Part shown: in pieces, positions 33,777-42,808 of the stretch
Layout of the letters: each line of letters starts with the position of its first letter
How positions within the stretch are numbered: position 1 is the first letter of the stretch
Assembly: GCA_036513415.1 (NCBI GenBank)
Contig: DATBZA010000024.1
Span: 16,166 to 80,165 of the forward strand
Length of the DNA stretch: 64,000 bases
DNA from: 40CM-4-68-19 sp036513415
Lineage (GTDB): Bacteria > Myxococcota > Myxococcia > Myxococcales > 40CM-4-68-19
Direction: 5' to 3'
The notes under the pieces: generated by a model
Database searches by the model: none
Told to the model about the DNA's origin: nothing
What the model saw: the letters and a program-made list of their open reading frames with translations, nothing else
Position numbers and translations under genes: made by a program

Positions 33777-35693
33777 ATGCTTCCTCGCGAGCAGATCCGC
33801 AACATCGCCATCATCGCCCACGTCGACCACGGAAAGACGACGCTGGTGGACTGGCTGTTCCGCCAGACCGGCACCTACCGGGCGAACGAGCAGGTCCAGG
33901 AGCGGGCGATGGACTCCAACGAGCTGGAGAGGGAGAAGGGCATCACCATCCTGGCCAAGAACACGGCGGTCACCTACCGGGGCGTGAAGATCAACATCGT
34001 CGACACTCCGGGGCACGCGGACTTCGGCGGCGAAGTGGAGCGCGGGCTGCGGCTGGTGGACGGCGTGCTGCTGCTGGTGGATGCCGCGGAGGGCCCGCTG
34101 CCGCAGACCCGGTTCGTGCTGGGCAAGGCGCTCGGCCTGGGGCTGCCCGCCGTGGTGGTCGTCAACAAGATCGATCGCCAGGATGCGCGCGCCCCCGAGG
34201 TGCTCGACGCCATCTACTCGCTCTTCATCGATCTCGGCGCCAACGAGCACCAGATCGAGTTCCCGGTGATCTACGCGGTCGCCCGCGCCGGCAGGGCTTC
34301 GCTCCGGCTCTCCGATTTCGACGACCTGCCAGCCGGGAAGGCGGCTGCCCCGGGCGCCGCGCCGCATCCGGGAGAGGAGCCGGGCTGGCGCGCGCGAACC
34401 CTCGAGCCGCTGCTCGACGCCATCCTCGAGACCGTGCCACCCCCGCGCATCGCCGAAACCACGCACGACAAGCTGCAGATGCTGGTCGCGAACCTCGACT
34501 ACGACGACTACGTGGGCCGCCTCGCCATCGGGCGGCTGAGCAGCGGCAGCATCGAGGTGGGACAGCAAGTAGCGGTCTGTCGCGCGGACGGAAGCACCCC
34601 GCGGGGCAAGGTGACGAAGATCTACGCCTTCGAGGGCTTGAAGAAGGTGGAGATTCCCGAGGCGGGGCCGGGCGAGATCATCTCCCTCGCCGGGCTGGAG
34701 GAGATCTCGATCGGCGACACCATCGCCGACCCCGAGCACCCCATTCCGCTCGAGCGGATCCACGTCGACGAGCCGACCATGTCGATGGTCTTCAAGGTCA
34801 ACGACGGGCCGTTCGCCGGGCGCGAGGGCAAGTACGTCACGTCCCGGAATCTCAGAGAGCGGCTGCAGCGCGAGGCCTACCGGAACGTCTCCATCCGGGT
34901 CTTTGACACCGAGTCGCCCGACGCCTTCAAGGTGCTGGGCCGGGGCGAGCTCCAGCTCGCGGTGATCGTCGAGACCATGCGCCGCGAGGGCTACGAGCTG
35001 ACGGTTTCGAACCCCGAGCCGATCACCAAGGTGGTCGACGGCCAGGTCCACGAGCCGATGGAGCTGATGGTGTGCGACGTTCCGCAATCGGCGGTCGGGG
35101 CCGTCACCGAACGGATGGGCCCGCGGAGGGGCCGGATGACGGAAATGCAGAACATCGGCTCCGACCGGGTGCGCCTCAATTTCCGGGTTCCGGCGCGAGG
35201 CCTGGTCGGGTTTCGCAACGAGTTCCTCACCATCACCCGCGGCGAGGGCATCATGTCCTCGCAGTTCGACGGCTACGAGCCCTGGCAGGGCAAGCTGCCC
35301 AAGCGCGCCAACGGCGCCATCGTCAGCGACCGCGAGGGCGAGACCGTCGCCTACGCCCTCTTCGACATCCAGGAGCGCGGCGAGCTGTTCTACGGCCCGG
35401 GCGTCCCGGTCTACGAGGGGATGATCTGCGGGGAGCACGCACACCCGAACGATCTCGACGTAAACGTGACGCGCGCCCGCAAGCTCACCAACATCCGCGC
35501 CGCCGGCCGCGACGAGAACATCATCCTCAGCCCACCCCGCGAGATGTCCTTGGAGAAGGCGCTCGAATGGATCAACGAGGACGAGCTGGTGGAAGTGACG
35601 CCGAAGAACGTGCGGCTGCGGAAGAAGGTGCTCGCGGCCGGGGACCGGTACCGGCTCGAGCGCGAGCGGAAGCGCGCGGACGGGCTGATCTGA
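33777..35693 (+). CDS. typA: Ribosome-associated GTPase TypA/BipA
   Basis: 638 residues. Translational GTPase acting on the ribosome, important under stress and in 50S assembly. The G-motifs are AHVDHGKTTLVDW (G1), REKGITILAKNT (G2), VDTPGHADFGG (G3) and VNKIDRQDAR (G4). EF-G-like domains and the BipA-specific C-terminal domain follow. A short Pro/Ala/Gly insertion (about residues 190-205) widens the loop after the G domain. The ATG at 33777 has a good AAAGGAG site, and upstream in-frame codons are not protein-like. Confidence 0.96.
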   Translation: MLPREQIRNIAIIAHVDHGKTTLVDWLFRQTGTYRANEQVQERAMDSNELEREKGITILAKNTAVTYRGVKINIVDTPGHADFGGEVERGLRLVDGVLLLVDAAEGPLPQTRFVLGKALGLGLPAVVVVNKIDRQDARAPEVLDAIYSLFIDLGANEHQIEFPVIYAVARAGRASLRLSDFDDLPAGKAAAPGAAPHPGEEPGWRARTLEPLLDAILETVPPPRIAETTHDKLQMLVANLDYDDYVGRLAIGRLSSGSIEVGQQVAVCRADGSTPRGKVTKIYAFEGLKKVEIPEAGPGEIISLAGLEEISIGDTIADPEHPIPLERIHVDEPTMSMVFKVNDGPFAGREGKYVTSRNLRERLQREAYRNVSIRVFDTESPDAFKVLGRGELQLAVIVETMRREGYELTVSNPEPITKVVDGQVHEPMELMVCDVPQSAVGAVTERMGPRRGRMTEMQNIGSDRVRLNFRVPARGLVGFRNEFLTITRGEGIMSSQFDGYEPWQGKLPKRANGAIVSDREGETVAYALFDIQERGELFYGPGVPVYEGMICGEHAHPNDLDVNVTRARKLTNIRAAGRDENIILSPPREMSLEKALEWINEDELVEVTPKNVRLRKKVLAAGDRYRLERERKRADGLI

Positions 35694-35731
35694 GCTGGAT
35701 CTCGGCCACCGGGCAGCGGTGGAAGCTGCAC

Positions 35732-36010
35732 GTGTTCGTGGTGTTGATCGTGCTCACCTTCGCCTGGCTCCTCGGCTTGTTCGCATCGATCGGAGGCGAG
35801 GAAGACCGGAGCATCCAGTTTGCCTTGGGCATGGCAGGCACGGTGGTGGCGGCGCACCTCTGGATCGCGCTCGGCATCCGCTGTGCCAGCTGCCACCGTC
35901 GGGTGGGCTGGTTCGTGCTGGCCACCGCGGGCAAGCAATGGCTGCTCCAGCTCTGGCGCGGCGAGTCCTGCCCCGCCTGCGGCGATTCTGGCTTGCCTCA
36001 GGACCGCTGA
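35732..36010 (+). CDS. Small two-helix membrane protein with CxxC motifs
   Basis: About 92 residues from a GTG at 35732; no ATG is available in the frame. Two hydrophobic helices (about 2-16 and 30-44) are followed by CASC and CPAC, which could form a small zinc or redox site on the cytoplasmic side. A weak GGAAG ribosome-binding site lies six bases upstream. It follows typA by 38 bases. No family is recognised. The frame is open through the typA overlap, so the start is uncertain. Confidence 0.5.
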   Translation: MFVVLIVLTFAWLLGLFASIGGEEDRSIQFALGMAGTVVAAHLWIALGIRCASCHRRVGWFVLATAGKQWLLQLWRGESCPACGDSGLPQDR

Positions 36011-36027
36011 CAGCGGCGGCGGAAGCG

Positions 36028-37263
36028 CTACTTGCCCGCCAGGGTCGAGCCCGCGCAGAGCGGGTTGGGCGCGATCCCGTCCTTCACCGCGGCGATCCGG
36101 GGATAGACCACCGGTGCCGTTCCGTCGGGCATGTTCTGCTGGACGACGAACAGGTACTGGGCCTGGCCGCCGTATTGCTCAGGGAAGGCGAGGAAGCCGC
36201 CGGGCAGCAGCGACTCCATCTTGAGCTGGGCCAGCGCGGTGCGCACGGGCTCGCGCTCGGTGGTCCCCGCCTTGTGCATCGCCTCGAGCGCCACCCGGAC
36301 GGCTTCGTACCCGAGCGCCTCGTACCAGTCCGGCGACCGCTTGTACCGGTCGTTGAACCTCTTCACGAAGTCGGCCGTCCGCGCGTTCTGCGCCATCTCG
36401 TCGCTCCACCAGACGGCGGAGAGGACGTAGTCGGCGGAGGCTTTCAGCTGATCGCGGGCTTCGCGCTCCGGACCGCGGGCCCCGTACGAGATCATCTTGT
36501 GGCAGAGCCCCATCTTCGCGTACTGGCCGTGCATGGTGATGTAGTCCGGCAGGTGCGCGTCGACGAGGACGACGTCCGCGTGCGCGGCCTTGAGCCGCTC
36601 CAGCATCGGCTTGAAGTCCTTGCTGTTCAGCTCGAACGACTCGTCCATCACCAATTGCCATCCGGCGCGCCGCCGCGGGGTCTTGTTGGCGAAGTCCTTG
36701 ATGGTCTCGGCGTACTCCTTGCCGTGCGCCGTCTTCTCCCAGATCACCGCCACCTTGGCGCGCATGGGCAGCTTCCCGGTCTGCTGCTCCTCCTCGGCCC
36801 ACCGCATCAGCGCGTTGGCGAGTTGCTCGATCGGCGCCTGCAGGCCGAACATGTACTTGAACCCGCGCTGATAGAGCGCGCGGCTGGCCCCGGTGCCGCT
36901 CACGTACGGCATCTTCAGCCTCTCCGAGACCGCGCTGCCCTTCTCGACCAGCGACGAGCCGAAGGTGCCGAGCATCACATCCACGCCCTGCCCCACCAAC
37001 TCCTCGACCGCGCGCTCGTCGGTGGTCCCATCGCTCTTGTCGTCCACCAGGATGAGCTTCACCGGCCGGCGCACACCCCCCACTTCCGCGCCGCCCTGCT
37101 GGTTCGTGACCTCCACCGCCAGCTCGTAGCCGTCGCGCAGGCGGGAGCCGCTCTTGCTCTCCGCGCCGCTCAAGGGAACCGCGGCTCCGAGCGTGATCTG
37201 CCTGGGTGGAGCCGCGTGCGCGGCCGATACCGCGAGCATCGATGCGATCAGTGGTCGGATCAT
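36028..37263 (-). CDS. Branched-chain amino-acid-type ABC transporter substrate-binding protein
   Basis: 411 residues. Signal peptide (MIRPLIASMLAVSAAHA) then a type I periplasmic-binding fold: ITLGAAVPLSGAESKSG at the start, KLILVDDKSDGTTDERAVEE, and a receptor-like core (Peripla_BP_6/LivJ class). It captures small ligands, often branched-chain amino acids or related compounds. No permease or ATPase genes are adjacent, so it is an orphan. A strong purine-rich ribosome-binding site and a palindrome-rich leader precede the ATG. Confidence 0.9.
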   Translation of the reverse strand: MIRPLIASMLAVSAAHAAPPRQITLGAAVPLSGAESKSGSRLRDGYELAVEVTNQQGGAEVGGVRRPVKLILVDDKSDGTTDERAVEELVGQGVDVMLGTFGSSLVEKGSAVSERLKMPYVSGTGASRALYQRGFKYMFGLQAPIEQLANALMRWAEEEQQTGKLPMRAKVAVIWEKTAHGKEYAETIKDFANKTPRRRAGWQLVMDESFELNSKDFKPMLERLKAAHADVVLVDAHLPDYITMHGQYAKMGLCHKMISYGARGPEREARDQLKASADYVLSAVWWSDEMAQNARTADFVKRFNDRYKRSPDWYEALGYEAVRVALEAMHKAGTTEREPVRTALAQLKMESLLPGGFLAFPEQYGGQAQYLFVVQQNMPDGTAPVVYPRIAAVKDGIAPNPLCAGSTLAGK

Positions 37264-37279
37264 TGGCCCCCCTGGCCAG

Positions 37280-37310
37280 GAAACGAGACGTTTCAAATAA
37301 AACCGTTTCC
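37280..37310 (-). promoter_or_regulatory. GAAACG/CGTTTC operator-like inverted repeats upstream of the binding-protein gene
   Basis: GAAACG (37280-37285) and CGTTTC (37289-37294) form a perfect 6-bp palindrome with a 3-base spacer. A further CGTTTCC (37304-37310) adds another half-site, with an AT-rich patch between them. The position, 17-47 bases upstream of the ATG, suits a repressor operator. Confidence 0.45.
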
Positions 37311-37367
37311 GCGAGGGCGTCAAAAGAGTGGAAGTGCGACAAGGGATGCGGACGCGCGCGCGTGTGG

Positions 37368-38882
37368 TCAGCGGTGCTCGATCGCCGCGGAATCGAGTGC
37401 GGCCGACGGCGGCGCGGTTTCGAGGAGCGCCGCGACGGTGGGCGCTACCTGCGTGGCGCGGAACTGCGCGTCGCGACGCAGCCGGAACTCCGCGGCCTCG
37501 ACCATCAAGGGGACCAGCGCGTCGTCGTTCCAGGTGGACCCGTGATTGGCGCCGGCGTCGCGCGGCTTCAGCGTCCAGAGCGGTCTCACCACCAGGAGGA
37601 CCTGCCCGCTCCGCCCCGGGAACCAGGAGTGCCGGATGAACGGCTCCGCCCTGTCCATCTCGGCCGCCGGCACCACGCGGAACAGTCCCGGCTCCCGGCG
37701 CAGCACCTCTACCGCGACGTCGATCGCCCGCGCCGGAAAGGGCGCGCGCAGCGCGAGCGAATTCCCTTCGATGCCAGCGACCCAGCCGTCCGGCCTCGCT
37801 CCCAGGGCTTCGTCGAGCGCGCGGTTGAGGCGCGGAATCAGCTCGTCGGTGGCTACCGTCCCGCCTTGGACCCGAAGCCGCTGCTCGTCCGCTTCCGTGG
37901 GGGTGAGCCCGTGATCGGAGGTCAGCACGATCGACAGGCGCGGCCCCAGGCGCTTGCGCAGCTCGTCGAGGAACGCGGACAGCTCGTCGTGGACGCGGAG
38001 CACGGCGTCGACCCGTTCGCGCGAGAGCGTGCCGTACTGGTGGCCGACGGTGTCGACGGAGGCCAGGGCGACGGTGAGCAGATCGGTCCTGCCGGCCTCG
38101 CCCAGCTTGAGGGCGGCGACGGCCGTGCGCGCGGCGCGAAGCGCGATGGTCGTGCCGGCCGGAGTGTTGCGGAGGGCCCGGTACAGGCGATCGTCCAGCT
38201 TGCCCCGACCGACGGTGTGCGGGAACTCCGGACCGAGATCCGACGCCGGCCGGGCTCCAGGGACTCGAGGCTGGGGCAGCAGGCGCGCGATCGCGTCCGG
38301 CCGCGACAGGGTCCACACCCAGTCCTTGAAGGCTTCCGCCGGGCGGCGGGGAAGCCACCCGGGCGGGCCGGGCGCGTAACAGGCGGTGGAGGCCATCTCG
38401 CCAATGTCCGCCTCCCACCAGAGCGCAAGGTCCGCGGAAGGACCGACCAGGAACAGTGCGCTGCGGTCCTTCACGGCGACCCCGACCACGCGCGCCGCGC
38501 CTGCGGTGTTGAGCTTGAGCATGTCGCCGATGGTGGGCGCGCGCAGGGCCGCCGCGCTCCTCCCTGCCTTCGATCCCCAGACTGGACAGGAGGGATCGTC
38601 GACCGCTTCCTGGTATCGGGCGCCCTGCCAGAAGGAGTTGCCCACGATCCCATTGACGTCGGCGTAGGCGCCCGTGGACAGCACCGCGTGACCGGGCGCT
38701 GTCTCCGCCACCGCGGTCTCGTAGCGCATCGGAGCTGCCCGGCCCATGCCGGCGAAGCCCCGCGGACCGAGCGCAGGGGCCAGCCAGAGAACGTCCTGGT
38801 ACCGGAGCTGATCGACCACGACCAGCACCACCAGCCGCCCTTGCGAGGCCGCGGCCGCGGCGAGGAGCAAGGCGGCGATCAT
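37368..38882 (-). CDS. Alkaline-phosphatase-superfamily protein (PafA/nucleotide-pyrophosphatase type)
   Basis: 504 residues. Signal peptide (MIAALLLAAAAASQG). The metal-binding phosphatase core shows VVVDQLRYQDVLW (first Asp), ETAPGHAVLSTGA (nucleophilic Thr region), VDTVGHQYG, LTSDHGLTP (Asp-His) and NHGSTWNDDALVPL (His). It hydrolyses phosphate mono- or diesters in the periplasm. It belongs with the PafA-like group rather than the classical PhoA group because the nucleophile motif carries Thr. Preceded by the divergent SDR; followed by the binding-protein gene after 104 bases. Confidence 0.9.
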   Translation of the reverse strand: MIAALLLAAAAASQGRLVVLVVVDQLRYQDVLWLAPALGPRGFAGMGRAAPMRYETAVAETAPGHAVLSTGAYADVNGIVGNSFWQGARYQEAVDDPSCPVWGSKAGRSAAALRAPTIGDMLKLNTAGAARVVGVAVKDRSALFLVGPSADLALWWEADIGEMASTACYAPGPPGWLPRRPAEAFKDWVWTLSRPDAIARLLPQPRVPGARPASDLGPEFPHTVGRGKLDDRLYRALRNTPAGTTIALRAARTAVAALKLGEAGRTDLLTVALASVDTVGHQYGTLSRERVDAVLRVHDELSAFLDELRKRLGPRLSIVLTSDHGLTPTEADEQRLRVQGGTVATDELIPRLNRALDEALGARPDGWVAGIEGNSLALRAPFPARAIDVAVEVLRREPGLFRVVPAAEMDRAEPFIRHSWFPGRSGQVLLVVRPLWTLKPRDAGANHGSTWNDDALVPLMVEAAEFRLRRDAQFRATQVAPTVAALLETAPPSAALDSAAIEHR

Positions 38883-38959
38883 GTGCGGATCAATCCCCGG
38901 ATGGTGCCCGCGAGCACCTCACGCTTGATCGATTCCCTCGGGGCCTGCATTGTGCGCGC

Positions 38960-39799
38960 ATGTTCCAGGCTGGGCTGCTGAAAGACAAGACTTTCGTCAT
39001 CACGGGCGGCGGCACGGGCCTTGGCGCGGAAATGGCGAAGCGCTTCGCCGAGCTGGGCGCGCGCTCGGTCGTGCTGGGCCGGCGCAAGGAAAAGCTCGAC
39101 GAGGTGGTCGCGCAGATCGAGCGCGCCGGTGGCAAGGCGAGCGCCCACGCCTGCGACGTGCGCGACTTCGCCGCCGTTCAGGAGGTGGCCGGGCGCATCG
39201 GACAGGTGGACGGGCTGGTGAACAATGCCGCGGGAAACTTTCTCGCCGCGGCGGAGGATCTCTCGCCGAACGGGTTCAAGACGGTGGTGGACATCGTGCT
39301 CAACGGCACATTCCACTGCACCAGCGCGTTCGGGCGCAAGATGATCGAGGCCGGCAAGGGGGGCGCCATCCTGAGCATCGTCACCACGTACGCCTGGATG
39401 GGGTCGCCGTTCGTGCTGCCCTCGGCGTGCGCGAAAGCCGGCGTGCTCGCGCTGACGCGCTCCCTCGCCGTGGAATGGGCGACCTACCGTATCCGCGTGA
39501 ACGCCATTGCGCCCGGCCCGGTGCCGACCGAAGGCGCGTTCTCGCGCCTGATGCCCGATCCCTCCATCGAGGAGATGGCGCGCAACCGGATACCGCTGAA
39601 GCGCTTCGGCACGCCGCGGGAGATCGCCGACGCCGCCGTCTTCCTCATGTCGGACGGGGCCGGGTACGTGACCGGAGACTGCCTGACGGTCGACGGCGGC
39701 GAATGGCTGCGGAACGGAGGCGAGTTCAGCTACGCCACCGATTTCGATCGCGACAACCTCAAGCAGATGCTCAAGGCGATGCGGGGGAAGGGGAAGTGA
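38960..39799 (+). CDS. 2,4-dienoyl-CoA reductase-like short-chain dehydrogenase
   Basis: 279 residues. The NAD(P)-binding motif is VITGGGTGLGAEMA, with NNAAGNF as the second SDR motif. In place of the common YxxxK the active site reads SPFVLPSACAKAG, that is Ser-x-x-x-Lys. This substitution, with the flanking sequence and NAIAPGPVPTEGAF, is the pattern of mitochondrial and peroxisomal 2,4-dienoyl-CoA reductases, which act in beta-oxidation of unsaturated fatty acids. The TGA stop abuts the TCA (stop) of the convergent gene with no gap. Confidence 0.85.
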   Translation: MFQAGLLKDKTFVITGGGTGLGAEMAKRFAELGARSVVLGRRKEKLDEVVAQIERAGGKASAHACDVRDFAAVQEVAGRIGQVDGLVNNAAGNFLAAAEDLSPNGFKTVVDIVLNGTFHCTSAFGRKMIEAGKGGAILSIVTTYAWMGSPFVLPSACAKAGVLALTRSLAVEWATYRIRVNAIAPGPVPTEGAFSRLMPDPSIEEMARNRIPLKRFGTPREIADAAVFLMSDGAGYVTGDCLTVDGGEWLRNGGEFSYATDFDRDNLKQMLKAMRGKGK

Positions 39800-40693
39800 T
39801 CAGGAGAGCCGCTGCGCAACCTGCTCGTCGAACTCCCGGTGCAGCTCGCATTTCACCTCTCCGTCCTCGCGCACGACCGGAAGGGCGACGAATCGATCGC
39901 CCCGCTTCCAGAACAGGTCCGGGCTGAGCGGCGCGGGACCTCCTTCCCAGGCCTGGAGCGCCCCGGCGGCCATCGCCGGCAGGACGCGCAGGCTGCGCGC
40001 GTCGGCGATCGCGTGGCAGAGCACGATGTGCCCGCTCGGCATCGCGACCAGCGCGCCGTACGGAGTGGCCGGGCCGAGAAGATCTTCGACTACCAATCCC
40101 AGCGTCGCTACGAACACGGACGGACCGCTGACGGCGAACAGGCGAGCCGAGGAGATCTCCATCGGGGCCAGCTCGATCCGCTCCTTCGTCTTGACGTTGT
40201 CGATGGCGAGCGCGATCAGCTCCGGAGCCGGCCGCTCCCACGCCGCGAGATCGGCCACGCGCACCGGCGTGACGAAGCTGGGAAGATCGAGGACCAGCGC
40301 TGCATGGAGGTGCCCGGCGATGGGCGCGGAGATCGTTCCCGGGCGCAGCGTCTCGGCGCGCTGCACGCGCAGCTTCAGCGCCGGCCGGGCCCGGTCGAAA
40401 TTCCCGCGCACCGAGTCCAACTCCTTTCCCAGCTTCTCCTCCGCGAATCGGCGCTCGAGCTGCTCGCGAAGCAGCGGCCGCCATCCCGACCGGGGAGCTT
40501 TGGCGCAGAGCTGCGCCAGAGGCAGCAGGGGAAGCTCCCAGTCGCCGATCCGGGCGTAGCCGTCGTGCAGCTCGAAGGCGGGGCCGCGGGCGCTCAGCTC
40601 CTCTCGGACCGCGTCCTGGAAAGCGTCGTAGCCCGCTTCGTCGAACAGCCGCCCCCATTCCGGGAGGCGGCCGGAGAGCGCCTTGAACCCCAT
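39800..40693 (-). CDS. DUF1444-like protein, last gene of the Glt operon
   Basis: 297 residues, soluble, no signal peptide. The second half fits the DUF1444 (YtpQ-like) pattern: VADLAAWERPAPELIALAIDN, then GALVAMPSGHIVLCH and a following helix and GGPAPLSPDLFWKRGDRF. Assignment is from memory of that pattern. Its ATG (40693-40691) directly follows the gltH stop (40696-40694) with no spacer, so translation is very likely coupled. I know of no link between DUF1444 and gliding; the context makes it a candidate accessory factor. Confidence 0.7.
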   Translation of the reverse strand: MGFKALSGRLPEWGRLFDEAGYDAFQDAVREELSARGPAFELHDGYARIGDWELPLLPLAQLCAKAPRSGWRPLLREQLERRFAEEKLGKELDSVRGNFDRARPALKLRVQRAETLRPGTISAPIAGHLHAALVLDLPSFVTPVRVADLAAWERPAPELIALAIDNVKTKERIELAPMEISSARLFAVSGPSVFVATLGLVVEDLLGPATPYGALVAMPSGHIVLCHAIADARSLRVLPAMAAGALQAWEGGPAPLSPDLFWKRGDRFVALPVVREDGEVKCELHREFDEQVAQRLS

Positions 40694-41320
40694 TCAGAAG
40701 ACGTAGCGGATCCGGGGCATCACCGCCAGCGAAGGAACCTTGAGCGAGCTGCCGGCGAACGTCTCGCGGACCAGGGCGTCGAGCCCGACCGCGAAGTGGT
40801 CCAGCTGCGTGTCGTAGTCGAGCGACAAGCCGGCGCCCGCATGCGGACCCAGCATGTGATCGGGCACCGTGCCGTTTCTCTGCACGGGGCCCGGCGACAG
40901 GTCGGTGAAGCCGCCCAGCAACTTGAGCCCGACGAGCGTGCGCGCCGCGACCGGGAACCCGTACGAGAGCCCGACCTCCAGGAAGGTCGCGCTGAAGGAG
41001 TCGGCCCCCAGGCAGGAATCACCCCCGGCGCTCACCTGGTAGCAGGAAGCGCTGGCGGCGCCGAGCCCCAGCGAGGCGAACACGGACACTCTCTTCCCCA
41101 GATCGCGCCCGATCGTCAGACCGAGGTACGGCTGCCCGCTGGAGAAGGGGCGCGTCCCGCCCATGGCAGTGAACACGCCCAGCGACGCCTCTACGTAGGT
41201 CCCACGCCGCGGGGCGTCCTCCACGCCGCTCACGACCAACGAGTCGCGCGGTCGAGCGGCGGGATCGGTCTGGGCGGCGGCTGCCGCGGTCACCAGGAAG
41301 GCGATCAGGAACGCTCTCAT
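40694..41320 (-). CDS. gltH: Outer-membrane beta-barrel protein, GltH-like
   Basis: 208 residues. Signal peptide (MRAFLIAFLVTAAAAAQ) followed by alternating hydrophobic beta strands, ending with the aromatic C-terminal signature PRIRYVF that sends proteins to the outer-membrane assembly machinery. Similar size and position to GltH, the outer-membrane barrel encoded after gltG in Myxococcus. The ATG overlaps the gltG stop (ATGA), and its stop abuts the DUF1444-like gene. The name rests on synteny and barrel character, not on a unique motif. Confidence 0.7.
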   Translation of the reverse strand: MRAFLIAFLVTAAAAAQTDPAARPRDSLVVSGVEDAPRRGTYVEASLGVFTAMGGTRPFSSGQPYLGLTIGRDLGKRVSVFASLGLGAASASCYQVSAGGDSCLGADSFSATFLEVGLSYGFPVAARTLVGLKLLGGFTDLSPGPVQRNGTVPDHMLGPHAGAGLSLDYDTQLDHFAVGLDALVRETFAGSSLKVPSLAVMPRIRYVF

Positions 41321-42801
41321 TGCCCGCTGCTCTTGAACACGTAGGGGTACGTCACCTGCACGGTCCCGCCGCCCTGCGGCGCCGGAAACACCCAGCGGCG
41401 CACGCGGTTGATCATGCAGCTCTCCACCGGTTCGCTGGACATCGTGCTCTGCTGGACCAGGGCCTCGCCGATGCGGCCGGCGCCGTCGATCAGGAACAGC
41501 ACGGTCACCTTCCCGTAGAGGGCTGGGTTCCGGGTCAGCTCCTTCTCGTAGCAGTACTTGATCTCGTTGTAGTGCTTCTGGATCACGCGGTTGATCACGT
41601 CCCGGGAGAGTCCGCCCACCACAGTGGTCCGGCCGGGCACGAACACGGTCTCGTCTTTTCCGCGCCCGCCCAGGTCGACGTCGCCGTAGCCGCCCCTGCC
41701 GTGACCAGCGCCCTTGGTGCCCAGGCCGCCGATGCCGAGCGCGTTTCCTCCGCCTCCCCCGCCGCTCCCGCGCGTCCCGAGGCCACCCACGCCGTACGCG
41801 TCGCCGCCGCCGGCGCGCGCCCGGGTACCCCCGAGCGAAGCGTTGATCCCGGCGCCGAGCCCCGAGGGCCCCAGCATGTTCCCGGACGGACCGCCGGCGA
41901 CGCCCATCTTCGAGAGCGCAGCGATCAGGCCCAGCTTCTTCACCTTGGCCAGGTCCTTCGCCTTCTTGTTGGGATCGATCCTGGCCGTGCCCGGCCGCGA
42001 AGGCGCCGCTTCCTTCTTCGCCTCGGGCTTGCCGAGCTTGCCCTCTTCGCCGCTGCTCTTGTCGCCTTCCTTCGCGCCTTGGGGCTCCTTCGCCCTGGGC
42101 CGTTCAGGCGCCTTCTCCGGCGGCCTCACCTGGTAGCGCGTGAACCGCTCCGGATCCTGTGGCCGGACGTCGCGGTCCGTCCGCGGCACCCGGCTGACCA
42201 TCCCGAAGAACACGGCGAGCGCGAGCAGCGCGAGCAGCAAGGTGCTCGCGAACCGGACGTCGATCCGCCGCAGCAACGGCCTTGGTCGTGCACGCTCCGC
42301 CCGGACGTAGCGGCTGATCAGCGTCAGGGACGGCGTGATCTGGGCGACGATCCGATCGTCGTCTCCAATGGAGTAGGCGTGACCGCGGAAGGGCGCCTCC
42401 ACCCGGCGTCCCCTGGCCGCAAGCGGGAAGACCCGGCGGTTTCCGTGCACTTCCGCGCACAGCTCGTCGGGCAGCGTGACCACGTGGCCGCCCTGGGAGT
42501 GCTTCACCAGGTGGAAGTTCTTGGGCAGGGTCGACGCGGGAAGGTCGAAGAGGCGGCTGACCGACAGGTCGTCCCCGTTTCCCACCTGCTCCAACTCGAC
42601 CAGGGTCTTGCCGCCCCAGACGATGCCGACCAGCAGCACGCGTTCGCCCTTGCGCGGCCGCTCGTCCTCCGGCAGCTCGTCGAAGATGAGGAGCTGTGCC
42701 GCGGCCGCATCCGCGATCCGCGACGCCAGCGTGGGTCGCTGGACGCGCGCCTCCTCCAGCTGGGAAACCTCCACTTTGCGCATCGTCTGGGCCATTTCCA
42801 C
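41317..42801 (-). CDS. gltG: Gliding-complex inner-membrane protein GltG/PglI-like (AgmX/PglI C-terminal domain)
   Basis: 494 residues. N-terminal cytoplasmic part (about 40-165) is beta-rich and FHA-like, one transmembrane helix spans 184-203, a Pro/Lys-rich periplasmic stretch follows (209-290), then a Gly-rich segment (302-381), then the AgmX/PglI C-terminal domain (397-494) with NRVIQKHYNEIKYCYEKEL and a partner Cys at 462. The C-terminal domain is TonB-like. In M. xanthus GltG is an inner-membrane component bridging the periplasm to the outer-membrane Glt proteins. The start is GTG at 42801 (AGGGAC upstream), with ATG 42795 as an alternative. Confidence 0.88.
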   Translation of the reverse strand: MEMAQTMRKVEVSQLEEARVQRPTLASRIADAAAAQLLIFDELPEDERPRKGERVLLVGIVWGGKTLVELEQVGNGDDLSVSRLFDLPASTLPKNFHLVKHSQGGHVVTLPDELCAEVHGNRRVFPLAARGRRVEAPFRGHAYSIGDDDRIVAQITPSLTLISRYVRAERARPRPLLRRIDVRFASTLLLALLALAVFFGMVSRVPRTDRDVRPQDPERFTRYQVRPPEKAPERPRAKEPQGAKEGDKSSGEEGKLGKPEAKKEAAPSRPGTARIDPNKKAKDLAKVKKLGLIAALSKMGVAGGPSGNMLGPSGLGAGINASLGGTRARAGGGDAYGVGGLGTRGSGGGGGGNALGIGGLGTKGAGHGRGGYGDVDLGGRGKDETVFVPGRTTVVGGLSRDVINRVIQKHYNEIKYCYEKELTRNPALYGKVTVLFLIDGAGRIGEALVQQSTMSSEPVESCMINRVRRWVFPAPQGGGTVQVTYPYVFKSSGQ

Positions 42802-42808
42802 GAAGTCC

